Counted from the stretch's first letter, positions 1 through 6,874 are shown. The stretch: 8,416 nucleotides of DNA from Methylobacteriaceae bacterium (GCA_031272615.1 JAISTL010000297.1:1-8416); one strand, 5' to 3'. Numbers and translations are program-made. Notes: generated from the letters alone by a model not told the origin.

Positions 1-31
1 GCTGGATTGCCGCGCTTCGCTCGCAATGACG
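1..31. repeat. Fragment of a dispersed intergenic repeat (GTCATTGCGAGCGAAGC type)
   Basis: Read on the minus strand, positions 31 to 3 begin CGTCATTGCGAGCGAAGCG and end in GGCAATCCAG. From general knowledge, this word recurs in noncoding DNA of many unrelated bacteria, where it behaves as a short dispersed palindromic repeat. Only one end is visible because the window starts here. The family assignment is from memory of the motif, not from a search. Confidence 0.5.
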
Positions 32-71
32 GCCTCACCGGCGGTGCGTCAGTTCAACCGGTGGGGGGGGC

Positions 72-201
72 CGGGCTGGGAAGGCGGACGCCCTCGTCCG
101 CCCGTCGCCGGGCGGGAGCCCGGCGACACACTGTCCGCGCCTGCAGCGCGGGGCGGACCGGGGGGCCGCCATCCCAGGCCGCAAGGCCCGGCGCTCCCGG
201 C
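72..201. repeat. Cluster of GC-rich hairpins downstream of fic
   Basis: Three palindromes follow each other closely. GGCGGACG/CGTCCGCC (83-90/95-102) has a CCCT loop. GTCGCCGGGC/GCCCGGCGAC (104-113/118-127) is a perfect 10-bp stem with loop GGGA. CCGCGC/GCGCGG (135-140/146-151) has a 5-nt loop, and GTCCGC/GCGGAC lies around it. The stretch then ends in a GGCC-rich segment at 170-200. It carries no plausible gene. It lies just after the fic stop codon on the fic transcript and could fold there, but no T-run marks it as a terminator. It looks like a REP-type or mosaic palindromic repeat element. Confidence 0.55.
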
Positions 202-1311
202 CTATGAAAACGGCGCCAGGTTGAGGTGGTAGCGGGTGTACCGCAACTCTCCGGTTCTGGTCAGAGCGCCGATATCGACAAGGGCCCGCAGGTCCCGCCC
301 GGCGGTTGAGCGCGGCGCCCCGGTGATGGACATATAGTTTTCCGCGCTCAAGCCCCCCTTGAAACCGCCCGGGCCTTCACGAAACAAACGGGCCACCGCC
401 TTTTCCTGACGCGGGTTCATCCGCCCCGCGAAGGCATCGTGATATTTCGCCCGCGTGATGGAAAACTCCACCCTCTCGAGCGACAGCCTGCCGGCGGCGA
501 GGATGGTCTGTCCGAACCAAACGATCCATGCGGTCATCTCATTGCTTTTGTTGCTCTGTTCCAGCATTTTGTAATACGCGCGCCGGTCCCGCTCAACCGC
601 AAGCGCCAAGGCGAACAGGGTCGGGCGTCCGAGGCTCTGGGCCAGGGACTTTTCCGCCAGAGCCCGGCCGATGCGGCCGTTGCCGTCCTCGAACGGGTGA
701 ATGCTCTCGAAGTACAGATGGATCAGGGCGGCGCGCGTCAGCGGCGGTAAAGGATGGCCGCCGCCGGGGGCGCTGTCGTTGAACCGGAAAACGAAACGCT
801 CCATCTCTGAGGGCACCCGCCGCGACGGCGGCGCTTCGAAATGGACGCGAACCCCGTGGCCGACGCCGGAAACCACCTGCATCGCCCCGGAAAAGGTGCG
901 GTACGCGCCGACAGCGCCGATTCGGGTGTTGCCGCGCATCATCAACCGGTGCCAATGAAACAGCATTTCGCTGGAAAGCGGCTCGGCGAAAGAATTGTAG
1001 GCTTCGGCCGTCAACTGAGCGATGCCTCTCTCCCGGTCCGGCGCCGAGACGGCGGGACGAAGCCCGAAGGCATGGAGCAGCGACGATTGAACGGAAGAGC
1101 GATCCAGGAGTTCGCCCTCGATTTCCGAGGTTTTGAGCGCCTCGTCGGTCAACAGCTCGATGCGCAAATCCCGGCGGCGGCCCTCATCGAGATGGCGGAA
1201 AACGCCGGCGAACTCGCCGGCCGCGGTGAAGAAGCCGTGCTCCAGCGGTTCCACCGCGTCGCGGTCCCAGGTAAAATCGGGCCAGTCGGCCCGTTGCCAA
1301 TTCCATGTCAT
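202..1311 (-). CDS. Fic family protein with DUF4172 N-terminal domain
   Basis: This 369-residue protein has three parts. Residues 1-85 match the DUF4172 type of N-terminal domain. Within them, TSEIEG (61-66) fits the (S/T)xxxE(G/N) inhibitory motif found N-terminal to the Fic core in class II Fic proteins. The Fic core (about 100-250) contains the complete active-site motif HPFEDGNGRIGR (205-216), with catalytic His205 and the anion-binding loop. The C-terminal part (about 295-365) looks like a winged helix. Family members transfer AMP or another nucleotide from NTP to hydroxyl side chains of target proteins, and the inhibitory Glu restrains this. All key residues are present, so it should be active but autoinhibited; the target is unknown. 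The ATG at 1309-1311 has only a weak AAGG about 9 nt upstream. A large inverted repeat precedes the gene, suggesting self-regulation through the winged helix (inference). Confidence 0.93.
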   Translation of the reverse strand: MTWNWQRADWPDFTWDRDAVEPLEHGFFTAAGEFAGVFRHLDEGRRRDLRIELLTDEALKTSEIEGELLDRSSVQSSLLHAFGLRPAVSAPDRERGIAQLTAEAYNSFAEPLSSEMLFHWHRLMMRGNTRIGAVGAYRTFSGAMQVVSGVGHGVRVHFEAPPSRRVPSEMERFVFRFNDSAPGGGHPLPPLTRAALIHLYFESIHPFEDGNGRIGRALAEKSLAQSLGRPTLFALALAVERDRRAYYKMLEQSNKSNEMTAWIVWFGQTILAAGRLSLERVEFSITRAKYHDAFAGRMNPRQEKAVARLFREGPGGFKGGLSAENYMSITGAPRSTAGRDLRALVDIGALTRTGELRYTRYHLNLAPFS

Positions 1312-1326
1312 GGGTGATAGCCTTGG

Positions 1327-1368
1327 TGTCTATAACCCACATATTGGCACTTTTCCGGGTTATAGACA
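1327..1368 (-). promoter_or_regulatory. Inverted-repeat operator/promoter candidate in front of fic
   Basis: Arms TGTCTATAACCC (1327-1338) and GGGTTATAGACA (1357-1368) are perfect 12-bp reverse complements around an 18-bp spacer. Read toward fic, the proximal arm ends 15 nt before the ATG. Each arm contains a -10-like word (TATAAC or TATAGA), so a dimer bound here would cover the promoter. The arm centres are 30 bp apart, close to three helical turns, which suits a dimeric DNA-binding protein better than an RNA terminator. The upstream membrane gene stops only 8 bp away, so the site fills the whole intergenic gap. The regulator is unknown; the Fic protein's own C-terminal winged helix is a candidate. 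Confidence 0.6.
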
Positions 1369-1375
1369 AGGCCCG

Positions 1376-2047
1376 TCATTGCTCATCCCAGATATCCCCG
1401 GCGTGGCGGACGGGCCGTTTGCCGCGGCTGAACAGCGCGGCCAGTGAAAACACCAGTTTCACGACCCAGTAGAGGGTGACCAGCGCCGCCCCGCTGACGA
1501 TGGCGCCGTACAGGATTTCTCTGCCGAACCCGGCGGCGCACCGGTATTTGTTTTCATATTCGGCATGGGCCCGGACATAGGCGCTGAGCATGTCGGACGC
1601 GGGCCCGGCCGCGTCGGGCCGGAAGCAGCCCGGAACCGCGGACGGATCCTGCAGCACCAGGAAATAATAGAGATAGACGGCGCAGGTTCCGATGAAGAAC
1701 AGCAGCAAGGTGTGGAACAAATCGCCGTTTCCCAGCCACCAGATGTAAAACGTCGCCAGCACCCCGCCGGCCGCCAGCGCGAACAGGAAAAACACCACGG
1801 CATGGTCGAGATAGATGAAAACCGTGAGGTCCTGCCCGTCGTACTGCATCTCCAGAGGAACGATGACATAGTTCTCGATGGGCCTGGGGATGAGATCGAC
1901 GCGAACCAGGATGTCGCCGCTTTGCGTGAACATGTAGAGCGAAACCGCCAGCACCGCGTAGAGCAGCAGACAGAACCCCGTTGACGCCCGCCCGTAGAAC
2001 ACGAGCATGTCCGCAAGAAAGGTGAGCGGTTTTTCCAGAAGGGACAT
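1376..2047 (-). CDS. Hypothetical four-helix membrane protein
   Basis: I do not recognise a family. From the ATG at 2047 the product is 223 residues. Hydrophobic segments at about 23-41, 83-105, 110-132 and 180-206 suggest four membrane helices. There is one loop of about 40 residues between helices 1 and 2 and another of about 48 between helices 3 and 4; the latter carries two cysteines (141 and 170) that could pair if it faces the periplasm. The C-terminus is basic (RGKRPVRH) and probably cytoplasmic. An upstream in-frame ATG at 2113 would add 22 polar residues, but neither start has a strong ribosome site (a GGGG lies before 2047). I prefer 2047 because MSLLEKPLTFL looks like a normal N-terminus. 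The gene follows the DUF2059 gene on the same strand after about 99 bp and ends just before the fic operator. No function can be assigned. Confidence 0.75.
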   Translation of the reverse strand: MSLLEKPLTFLADMLVFYGRASTGFCLLLYAVLAVSLYMFTQSGDILVRVDLIPRPIENYVIVPLEMQYDGQDLTVFIYLDHAVVFFLFALAAGGVLATFYIWWLGNGDLFHTLLLFFIGTCAVYLYYFLVLQDPSAVPGCFRPDAAGPASDMLSAYVRAHAEYENKYRCAAGFGREILYGAIVSGAALVTLYWVVKLVFSLAALFSRGKRPVRHAGDIWDEQ

Positions 2048-2113
2048 GTGAGACCCCGGCCACAACGTTTCCACGCACTTCACGGAGCGGGCGCTCCCGC
2101 CCCGTTTCTTCAT

Positions 2114-2125
2114 CCGTCATGACGG
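2114..2125. repeat. 12-bp perfect palindrome CCGTCATGACGG
   Basis: CCGTCATGACGG is its own reverse complement. It lies between the DUF2059 gene and the membrane-protein gene, immediately before the alternative upstream ATG at 2113. It could be a small operator or chance; nothing else supports a role. Confidence 0.3.
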
Positions 2126-2146
2126 CGCCCCGTCTTCCCCGCCCGC

Positions 2147-3205
2147 CTACTGGAAATGATGGCCCAGCTTGGCCAGTTCGCCGCGGGTGCGGGTGTTGAT
2201 GTACTGGATGGCCTTCTTGAGCCAGGCATCCATGGCCGGAACGATGGCGTCGACAATCTGCGGCTGCTTGTCGACATACACCTTGCCCGGCCCGGCCTCG
2301 AGGAAGGTATCCAGTTCCTTCAGCTTGTCCTCCGGCATTTTCTGCAGGAGGATGCGCGCCGTTTCATCGACGATCTGGTTATCCAGCCTGACAAGTTCGG
2401 GCTTCATGATGGCGAGGGCGCTGTCCACCGCTTCCACGGCGTTGGTGGCGCCGCCCGCCGACAGTTCGCGCACCAGGCGTTCCCGGGTGCCGAACACCAC
2501 CTGGGCCACGACGTTTTCGTAACCCCGGCCCAAACCGGAATCCTCGGCGACGCGCCGTCCGAGTTCAAGCTGTTCCGCGGTGTACTGGACGGGCGGCGGA
2601 GTCGGCGACGCCGCGGCGGCCGGGTCAGCCCCGGGCGGCGGAGTCGGCGTGGCAATGACGACATAGCCGCCCGCCTGGCTCAATTCCGCCCTGAGGCGCG
2701 TATCGACATACTCCGAGGCTTTTGAGGCCCACGCATCCATGGCCGGCGCCAGCGCCTTCAAAATCTCCGGCTGGGTGGCGACGTAGAGCCGTCCGGTGGG
2801 GCTTTTGAAGAACGCGTTGATTTCCTTGAGGTCACTTTCGGGGATATAGAGCGCGAAAATCCGCCCGGTGGTGGCGACCATCTGCTCCCGGAGAATATCC
2901 ATTTCCGGTTGCAGGTTGGTGAGAATCTGGGTCAGCGCCGGCAACACCTCGGGGCTGGTTTTCTGGCCGCTCTCGAACATGGATTTGGTCAGCTGCTCCA
3001 TCAGGCCCTGGTATTGGAGCTTGAACCCCATGGCGACGGCGGTATCCTTGCCCAGCGCCACCTGGGTTTCCGAAAGCCCCTTGAGCGCCTGTTCCATCGC
3101 CTTGGCATCCTTGGGCGAAGGCGGCGGCGTTTCTTGAGCGAAGGCCGCCGCGGACATCGACGCCGCCAGCAAACCCGCAAGCACGCACGATTTCAGTGAT
3201 CTCAT
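2147..3205 (-). CDS. Exported protein with tandem DUF2059 domains
   Basis: The product is 352 residues from the ATG at 3205. That start is chosen because GGGAG lies 9 nt upstream and because it begins a clean signal peptide: MRSLK, a hydrophobic stretch, then AFAQ/ETPPP with probable cleavage near residue 24. Two homologous DUF2059 units follow, at about 44-175 and 211-345. Their C-terminal ends align closely: SPTGRLYVATQPEI with AGPGKVYVDKQPQI, then PAMDAW in both, then YVDTRLRAEL with YINTRTRGEL. A Pro/Ala-rich linker (about 185-206) joins them and contains a 42-bp in-frame duplication. DUF2059 has no established biochemical role; the protein is presumably periplasmic. It lies 59 bp after rpiA on the same strand and is probably co-transcribed. 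The domain pair looks like an internal duplication, since many family members have one unit. Confidence 0.88.
   Translation of the reverse strand: MRSLKSCVLAGLLAASMSAAAFAQETPPPSPKDAKAMEQALKGLSETQVALGKDTAVAMGFKLQYQGLMEQLTKSMFESGQKTSPEVLPALTQILTNLQPEMDILREQMVATTGRIFALYIPESDLKEINAFFKSPTGRLYVATQPEILKALAPAMDAWASKASEYVDTRLRAELSQAGGYVVIATPTPPPGADPAAAASPTPPPVQYTAEQLELGRRVAEDSGLGRGYENVVAQVVFGTRERLVRELSAGGATNAVEAVDSALAIMKPELVRLDNQIVDETARILLQKMPEDKLKELDTFLEAGPGKVYVDKQPQIVDAIVPAMDAWLKKAIQYINTRTRGELAKLGHHFQ
2591..2649. repeat. 17-bp direct repeat in the proline-rich linker
   Basis: GGGCGGCGGAGTCGGCG occurs at 2591-2607 and again at 2633-2649, exactly 42 bp (14 codons) apart. It encodes the repeated TPTPPP/SPTPPP segments of the linker between the DUF2059 domains. 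The in-frame spacing fits linker growth by slippage or recombination. Confidence 0.7.
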
Positions 3206-3264
3206 GTCATGATACTCCCGTCCATCCTTATCGGTCTCATCCGGATCTCCGTTGCGGGCGCCCG

Positions 3265-3972
3265 TCACAAAGACCCTATTTCTTCAATTCCGTCCGCGTG
3301 AGCAATCACGGCCCCGGTTGCATACCCTATAAACAGCCCGTGTTCAACAACGCCCGGCACCGAAAGCAACGCTGTACCCAATTCTTCGGCGCGGGTGATG
3401 ACCCCGAAGGCCATATCCAGCACATAGTGTCCGCCGTCGGTGACAAACGGTTTCCGGTCTTTGCCGAGCCGCAGCGACACCGGAATGGCGGCGCGACCTT
3501 CCACGTCCTTGGCGGCCTGGGCCACGGCGGCCACCGTCGCCCGCAGCCCGAAGGGAACCACCTCCACCGGCAGTTGAAACCGGCCCAGCCGCGCCACTTT
3601 CTTGGACGAATCACCGATGATGATCATCCGGGCGCTGGCGTGGGCGACGATTTTCTCCCGCAGCAGCGCGCCGCCGCCGCCCTTGATCACATTGAGGTCG
3701 CCGTCGACTTCATCGGCGCCGTCCACCACCAGGTCGAGCTGCGGGGTCAAATCCAGCGTCGACAGCTGGATACCGCACTTCTCCGCCAGGATGCGGGTGG
3801 CTTCGCTGGTCGGCACGCCGACCACCCGCAGGCCGTCGCGCACCCTTTTGCCGATGATTTCGACAAAATGCTTCGCCGTGGACCCCGTCCCCAGCCCGAG
3901 CTTCATGCCGTCGGTCACGAAGTCGGCGGCGCGGGCCGCGGCTTGCCGTTTCAATGCGTCCAATTCATTCAT
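3265..3972 (-). CDS. rpiA: Ribose-5-phosphate isomerase A
   Basis: RpiA interconverts ribose 5-phosphate and ribulose 5-phosphate in the non-oxidative pentose phosphate pathway, in the cytoplasm. The product is 235 residues, somewhat longer than the roughly 220 typical of RpiA. Family signatures are all present: the phosphate-binding GLGTGST loop (26-32), DGADEVD with the catalytic-site aspartates (84 and 87), and [11 protein letters not shown] with Lys97 and the catalytic base Glu106. The ATG at 3972 is chosen over an in-frame ATG at 4014 because AGGAGAG (3978-3984) sits 5 nt upstream and [12 protein letters not shown] is a normal RpiA start. A hairpin lies directly upstream of this ribosome site. 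The DUF2059 gene follows 59 bp downstream on the same strand. Confidence 0.97.
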   Translation of the reverse strand: MNELDALKRQAAARAADFVTDGMKLGLGTGSTAKHFVEIIGKRVRDGLRVVGVPTSEATRILAEKCGIQLSTLDLTPQLDLVVDGADEVDGDLNVIKGGGGALLREKIVAHASARMIIIGDSSKKVARLGRFQLPVEVVPFGLRATVAAVAQAAKDVEGRAAIPVSLRLGKDRKPFVTDGGHYVLDMAFGVITRAEELGTALLSVPGVVEHGLFIGYATGAVIAHADGIEEIGSL

Positions 3973-3977
3973 CAATT

Positions 3978-4008
3978 CTCTCCTGGGAACGGTGATTCGC
4001 CGGTTCCC
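3978..4008 (-). promoter_or_regulatory. rpiA ribosome-binding site with abutting leader hairpin
   Basis: The Shine-Dalgarno AGGAGAG (complement of 3978-3984) directly follows a hairpin at 3985-4008. Its arms are GGGAAC/GTTCCC, continued by GGTG pairing with CGCC (one wobble), with a one-base bulge and a 3-nt loop. No T-run follows, so it is not a terminator. It could stabilise the 5' end or place the ribosome site at the foot of a stem. Whether it has a regulatory role is inference. Confidence 0.5.
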
Positions 4009-4122
4009 GGTCATCTTACCGCCGCTTCACGCCCAAAATCGGGCAACATCGGGAAAACTTCACCCCGACGTCTGCGTCAAGGAAAAACGTATTGCCGGGG
4101 GCCGGTTCCGCGGCGGCGCCGG

Positions 4123-4554
4123 TTACTGGCCGGGCGTATTGGTGGTGCGGTTTTCCGGTTCCAGCGCCGTCCGGGACGATTGCGGCGTGCACACCACCTT
4201 CACCCCCGACACATAACAGATGCTCATGTCGCCGGTGCGGTAATTCACGCGGAAAATGCCGCCCTCCTTCTGATGGTGGGTGGCGACCAGGCCGTAATCG
4301 CCCACCGGCTGCGGCCCCGCCCCTTCGCCGGAACTGAAACACAGGGTGAACCCGACGCCCTGGTTGCGCAGGCCGAACTGGCAGGCGATGACCTCGCCGG
4401 TGGCCTTATCCAGGCGGAACACCCGGTTGAGTTCGATGTTGGGCGGCGATACGAATTCGAACGCCGGCGCGGCCGCCGCCGGGCCGGCGGCCGCGAACAC
4501 GGCCGTGAGGGCGAAGACAGCCGCCCCCTTCATCAACGGTTCCTGTAAACCCAT
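4123..4554 (-). CDS. Hypothetical secreted protein with two 'FR(L/V)-TG-C' repeats
   Basis: I do not recognise a named family. From the ATG at 4554 (GGAG 6 nt upstream) the product is 143 residues. An in-frame ATG at 4533, preceded by AGGA, would give MKGAAVFAL and is an equally good signal-peptide start. The hydrophobic stretch ends in AAAAP, so export is likely. The mature part holds two matching 13-residue segments, FRLDKATGEVIAC (46-58) and FRVNYRTGDMSIC (101-113). Two more cysteines at 72 and 122 could form disulfides in the periplasm. The tail (about 124-143) is polar and Thr/Asn-rich. The gene lies upstream of rpiA on the same strand with a gap of 150 bp, and is divergent from gph across 113 bp. 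Confidence 0.8.
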   Translation of the reverse strand: MGLQEPLMKGAAVFALTAVFAAAGPAAAAPAFEFVSPPNIELNRVFRLDKATGEVIACQFGLRNQGVGFTLCFSSGEGAGPQPVGDYGLVATHHQKEGGIFRVNYRTGDMSICYVSGVKVVCTPQSSRTALEPENRTTNTPGQ

Positions 4555-4667
4555 GGCATACTCCAGTAGGACAAGCGCTGAAAATATGGTAAGTGCCGAC
4601 TCACTTGCCGTCATCAGCCGATTTCGTTTATGACCCGCGAAGCGCCCGGAATAAAGAAGGAATATCC

Positions 4668-5348
4668 ATGAACACCGACATTTCCCCCGTTGTTGCCTTC
4701 GATCTCGACGGAACTCTCGCCGAAACCGCGCCGGACCTGATTCATGTTCTCAACCTGACCCTGGCCGACGAACACCTGCCCGACACCCGGGTGGAGGAGG
4801 CTCGGCAGCTGGTGGGGAACGGCGTCAAAATCCTTGTGCAGCGCGCCTTGGCGAAATACGGCAAGTCGGTGTCGGAGGAGCGGCTGGAGGAGCTGTTCCA
4901 GCGTTTTCTCGGCCTTTATGAGCAGAACATCTGCATCTATTCCAGGCTCTACCCCGGAGTCGAGGCGGCGCTTCAAGAGCTGCTGGCCAGGGGGTACCGG
5001 CTGGCGGTATGCACCAACAAGCCGGACAGGCACTCCCACCTGCTGCTGGAGGCCCTGGGCATCGCCGGGTGTTTCGCCGCGATCTGCGGGCGCGACGCCC
5101 TGCCCTGGGCCAAGCCCGACGCCCGCGCCCTGTGGGGCGCCATCGAAAAGGCGGGCGGCGTCAGGGAGCGGGCCGTGATGGTGGGGGATTCCAAAACCGA
5201 TTTCGAAACCGCCCACAACGCCGGTGTTCCCAGCATTGCCTTCCCCTTCGGTTATGCCACCGAACCTGTGGAAAACTACGCGCCCACCCTCGTCGTTGCA
5301 AGCTGGGCGGAGCTTGTGCCGGCGGTGGAACGGCTGCTCGGGCCGTGA
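4668..5348 (+). CDS. gph: Phosphoglycolate phosphatase (HAD superfamily)
   Basis: Gph hydrolyses 2-phosphoglycolate to glycolate and phosphate, salvaging the product of Rubisco oxygenation or of DNA 3'-end repair. The product is 226 residues, normal for Gph. All HAD motifs are present: FDLDGTL with nucleophile Asp12 and acid/base Asp14, CTNKP with Thr116, WAKPD with Lys149, and MVGDSKTD with Asp174 and Asp178. The helical cap carries the Gph-typical VGNGVKILVQRAL (49-61). The ATG at 4668 is chosen over an upstream in-frame ATG at 4593 because AGAAGG (4655-4660) lies 7 nt before it and the HAD fold starts straight away. A second HAD gene follows after 17 bp, so the two form an operon. Exact substrate specificity cannot be proven from sequence. 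Confidence 0.9.
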   Translation: MNTDISPVVAFDLDGTLAETAPDLIHVLNLTLADEHLPDTRVEEARQLVGNGVKILVQRALAKYGKSVSEERLEELFQRFLGLYEQNICIYSRLYPGVEAALQELLARGYRLAVCTNKPDRHSHLLLEALGIAGCFAAICGRDALPWAKPDARALWGAIEKAGGVRERAVMVGDSKTDFETAHNAGVPSIAFPFGYATEPVENYAPTLVVASWAELVPAVERLLGP

Positions 5349-5365
5349 GGCCGGAAAGGCCCGCC

Positions 5366-6043
5366 ATGCCTGACATCGTTGTGTTCGATCTCGACGGAAC
5401 CCTGGCCCACACCGCGCCGGACCTGATTGCCGCCATGAATCGCGCCTTCGTTGAAGTCGGCCTGCCGCCGGTTGCGGCGCAGAAGGTGCAGCCGGTGTTC
5501 ACGCCCAATATCCGCGCCCTGATGGAGCGCCTTGTCGCCGGCGCCTTCCCCCTCGCCGACATCGAGGCGCTCTACCAACGCTTTCTCGACATTTACGGCG
5601 GCGCGGTCTGCGTGGAAACCAAAGCGTTCCCCGGGGTGCGGGAGGCGCTGTCCACCCTGGAACACCGGGGCGTCCGCCTCGCCGTGTGCACCAGCAAACG
5701 CCAGGATCACGCCCGGGCCATCATCGCCGGGCTGGGGCTGGCGCCGTTTTTCTCCGCCGTGTGCGGGCGCGACACCTTTGCCTGGCGCAAGCCGGACCCG
5801 CGCGCCCTGCTGTCGACCATCGCCGCGGCGGGCGGCGACCCGCGGCGCGCCGTCATGGTGGGTGATTCGCGCCCGGATGCCGACATGGCGCAGGGCGCCG
5901 GCATTCCCTGCCTGCTGTTTCCCTTCGGCTATTCCGCCGTGCCGGTGGAGAGCCTCGCCGCCGCGGCAGTGGTTCCCGACTGGGCATCGCTGGTGGACGC
6001 GGTGGACTTGGTGGACCAAGCCGCCGGAAAAGCATCCAGCTGA
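5366..6043 (+). CDS. Gph-like HAD hydrolase, tandem paralogue
   Basis: The 225-residue product is clearly related to the preceding Gph and keeps every HAD catalytic motif: FDLDGTL (Asp8, Asp10), CTSK (Thr109), WRKPDP (Lys142) and MVGDSRPD (Asp167, Asp171). It differs in the substrate-selecting cap, where the VGNGV segment of Gph is replaced by VFTPNI (44-49), and in CTSKR instead of CTNKP. Its substrate may therefore not be phosphoglycolate. GGAAAGG (5353-5359) precedes the ATG, and only 17 bp separate it from the upstream stop, so translation is probably coupled. The last residues (VDAVDLVDQ, 210-218) are encoded by DNA resembling the inverted form of the 9-bp repeat that follows, suggesting repeat DNA has encroached on or replaced the native C-terminus. 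Confidence 0.87.
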   Translation: MPDIVVFDLDGTLAHTAPDLIAAMNRAFVEVGLPPVAAQKVQPVFTPNIRALMERLVAGAFPLADIEALYQRFLDIYGGAVCVETKAFPGVREALSTLEHRGVRLAVCTSKRQDHARAIIAGLGLAPFFSAVCGRDTFAWRKPDPRALLSTIAAAGGDPRRAVMVGDSRPDADMAQGAGIPCLLFPFGYSAVPVESLAAAAVVPDWASLVDAVDLVDQAAGKASS

Positions 6044-6123
6044 TCCACCTGATCCCGCCGGTCCCCCCCGTCCACCAGGTCCATCCAGTCCACCGTGTCC
6101 ACCAAGTCCACCAAGTCCACCAA
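6042..6123. repeat. 9-bp tandem repeat array, consensus GTCCACCAA
   Basis: Three perfect GTCCACCAA units (6097-6123) are preceded by degenerate ones in the same register: GTCCACCAG (6070), GTCCATCCA (6079) and GTCCACCGT (6088). Further upstream are GATCCACCT (6042), GATCCCGCC (6051) and GTCCCCCCC (6061), with one extra base at 6060. The array starts inside the stop codon of the Gph-like gene. GTCCACCAAGTCCACC at 6097-6112 can pair with GGTGGACTTGGTGGAC at 6001-6016 in that gene's 3' end, giving a 16-bp stem on its transcript. Confidence 0.85.
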
Positions 6124-6150
6124 GGTAGCAGGCGGCGGATTGGGTGGCGG

Positions 6151-6281
6151 ATGCCTGTCACACACTCCGCGATAAACCCCGAAGGGGTGACGCTCTTGGT
6201 AACCGGGAGTTTCAACCCCCGGGCCAGCGCCGCAGACTCGACCAACCCCGTATGGGGTTTCCCTACCCCGTGAGGGGTTAC
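6151..6281 (+). repeat. Left inverted repeat of the element (four palindromes)
   Basis: From the outside in it carries ACCCC/GGGGT (6176-6188), CCGGG/CCCGG around TTTCAA (6203-6221), AACCCC-GTAT-GGGGTT (6244-6259) and ACCCC-GTGA-GGGGT (6265-6278). It matches the reverse complement of 6875-7005 at roughly 85% by eye. Most of the difference sits in a block of about 15 nt (about 6222-6236) between the second and third palindromes. Confidence 0.85.
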
Positions 6282-6296
6282 ACTCGGCCAGCCCCG

Positions 6297-6752
6297 TTAT
6301 TCGTCCTTCCAGAACCACTTCTCATCGCCTTGGATATCATTGTCGATAAACAAGCGACGGATTTCGTCCCGAAAACTCTCTTTCGTGTGGTGTTGACGCT
6401 GGTTCTTGATGTACTCGTAGACCGCCTTACGCTCTTTGATGGAGTACGTCAGCGCGCAGTATCCCGTTCCCCAGCCGTTAAAGTATGGAAACTTGCCGGA
6501 TTGCTTCATCCACCGCGTCGATGCCGTCTTGATCTCCTTGATGTAATCGGCGAGGGAAACCGAGGGATGCAGGTCAGACAGAATGTGGATGTGTTCTTCC
6601 ATGCCGCCGATACGATGAAGCTTGCAGTTTCGCCCTTTGATGACGCCGAGGATGTAGGCGTACAGTTCCCGTTCGTGTTCCTGCGGAATCACACACTCGC
6701 TCGCTTTGGTGCGAAACACGATGTGGTAGAGGATTTGGTTGTAGGACGGCAT
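6297..6752 (-). CDS. tnpA: IS200-like Y1 (HUH) transposase
   Basis: This 151-residue protein has the length and pattern of IS200/IS605-type TnpA. These enzymes cut and rejoin single-stranded DNA using a tyrosine nucleophile and a metal held by an HUH pair. The start MPSYNQILYHIVFRTK matches the usual first beta strand. HIH (54-56, in MEEHIHIL) is the HUH motif, SVSLADYIKEIK (65-76) is the following helix, and Tyr114 in YEYIKNQRQHH is the expected catalytic tyrosine with the family's NQxxHH signature. The ATG at 6752 is chosen from family alignment. No clear Shine-Dalgarno is visible there, nor at the in-frame ATGs at 6803 and 6968; a weak or leaderless start would fit a tightly limited transposase. 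The frame is intact, so the element may be active. Confidence 0.92.
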   Translation of the reverse strand: MPSYNQILYHIVFRTKASECVIPQEHERELYAYILGVIKGRNCKLHRIGGMEEHIHILSDLHPSVSLADYIKEIKTASTRWMKQSGKFPYFNGWGTGYCALTYSIKERKAVYEYIKNQRQHHTKESFRDEIRRLFIDNDIQGDEKWFWKDE

Positions 6753-6874
6753 GGATTGGTCTGTTTCAACGCGGCTTACGATGGGGACACTATCATGAAT
6801 CATCGCGACAGGAAATGCCTTCGGCGTCGGCCTGCGGTATCCGGTGTATCTGATGCGGATGAACGATACGAAGG

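Noticed and set aside
1327..1368. Bidirectional terminator between the membrane gene and fic
   Set aside because: The arms are AT-containing with an 18-nt loop and no flanking T-run; the position over the fic promoter fits an operator better.
3196..4548. 450-codon open frame on the plus strand
   Set aside because: It runs opposite rpiA and the secreted-protein gene. Its product is rich in His, Arg and Gly without domain features, as expected of an antisense shadow in GC-rich DNA.
6042..6123. CRISPR-like repeat array
   Set aside because: Units are 9 bp, directly abutting, with no spacers, so this is a tandem repeat.
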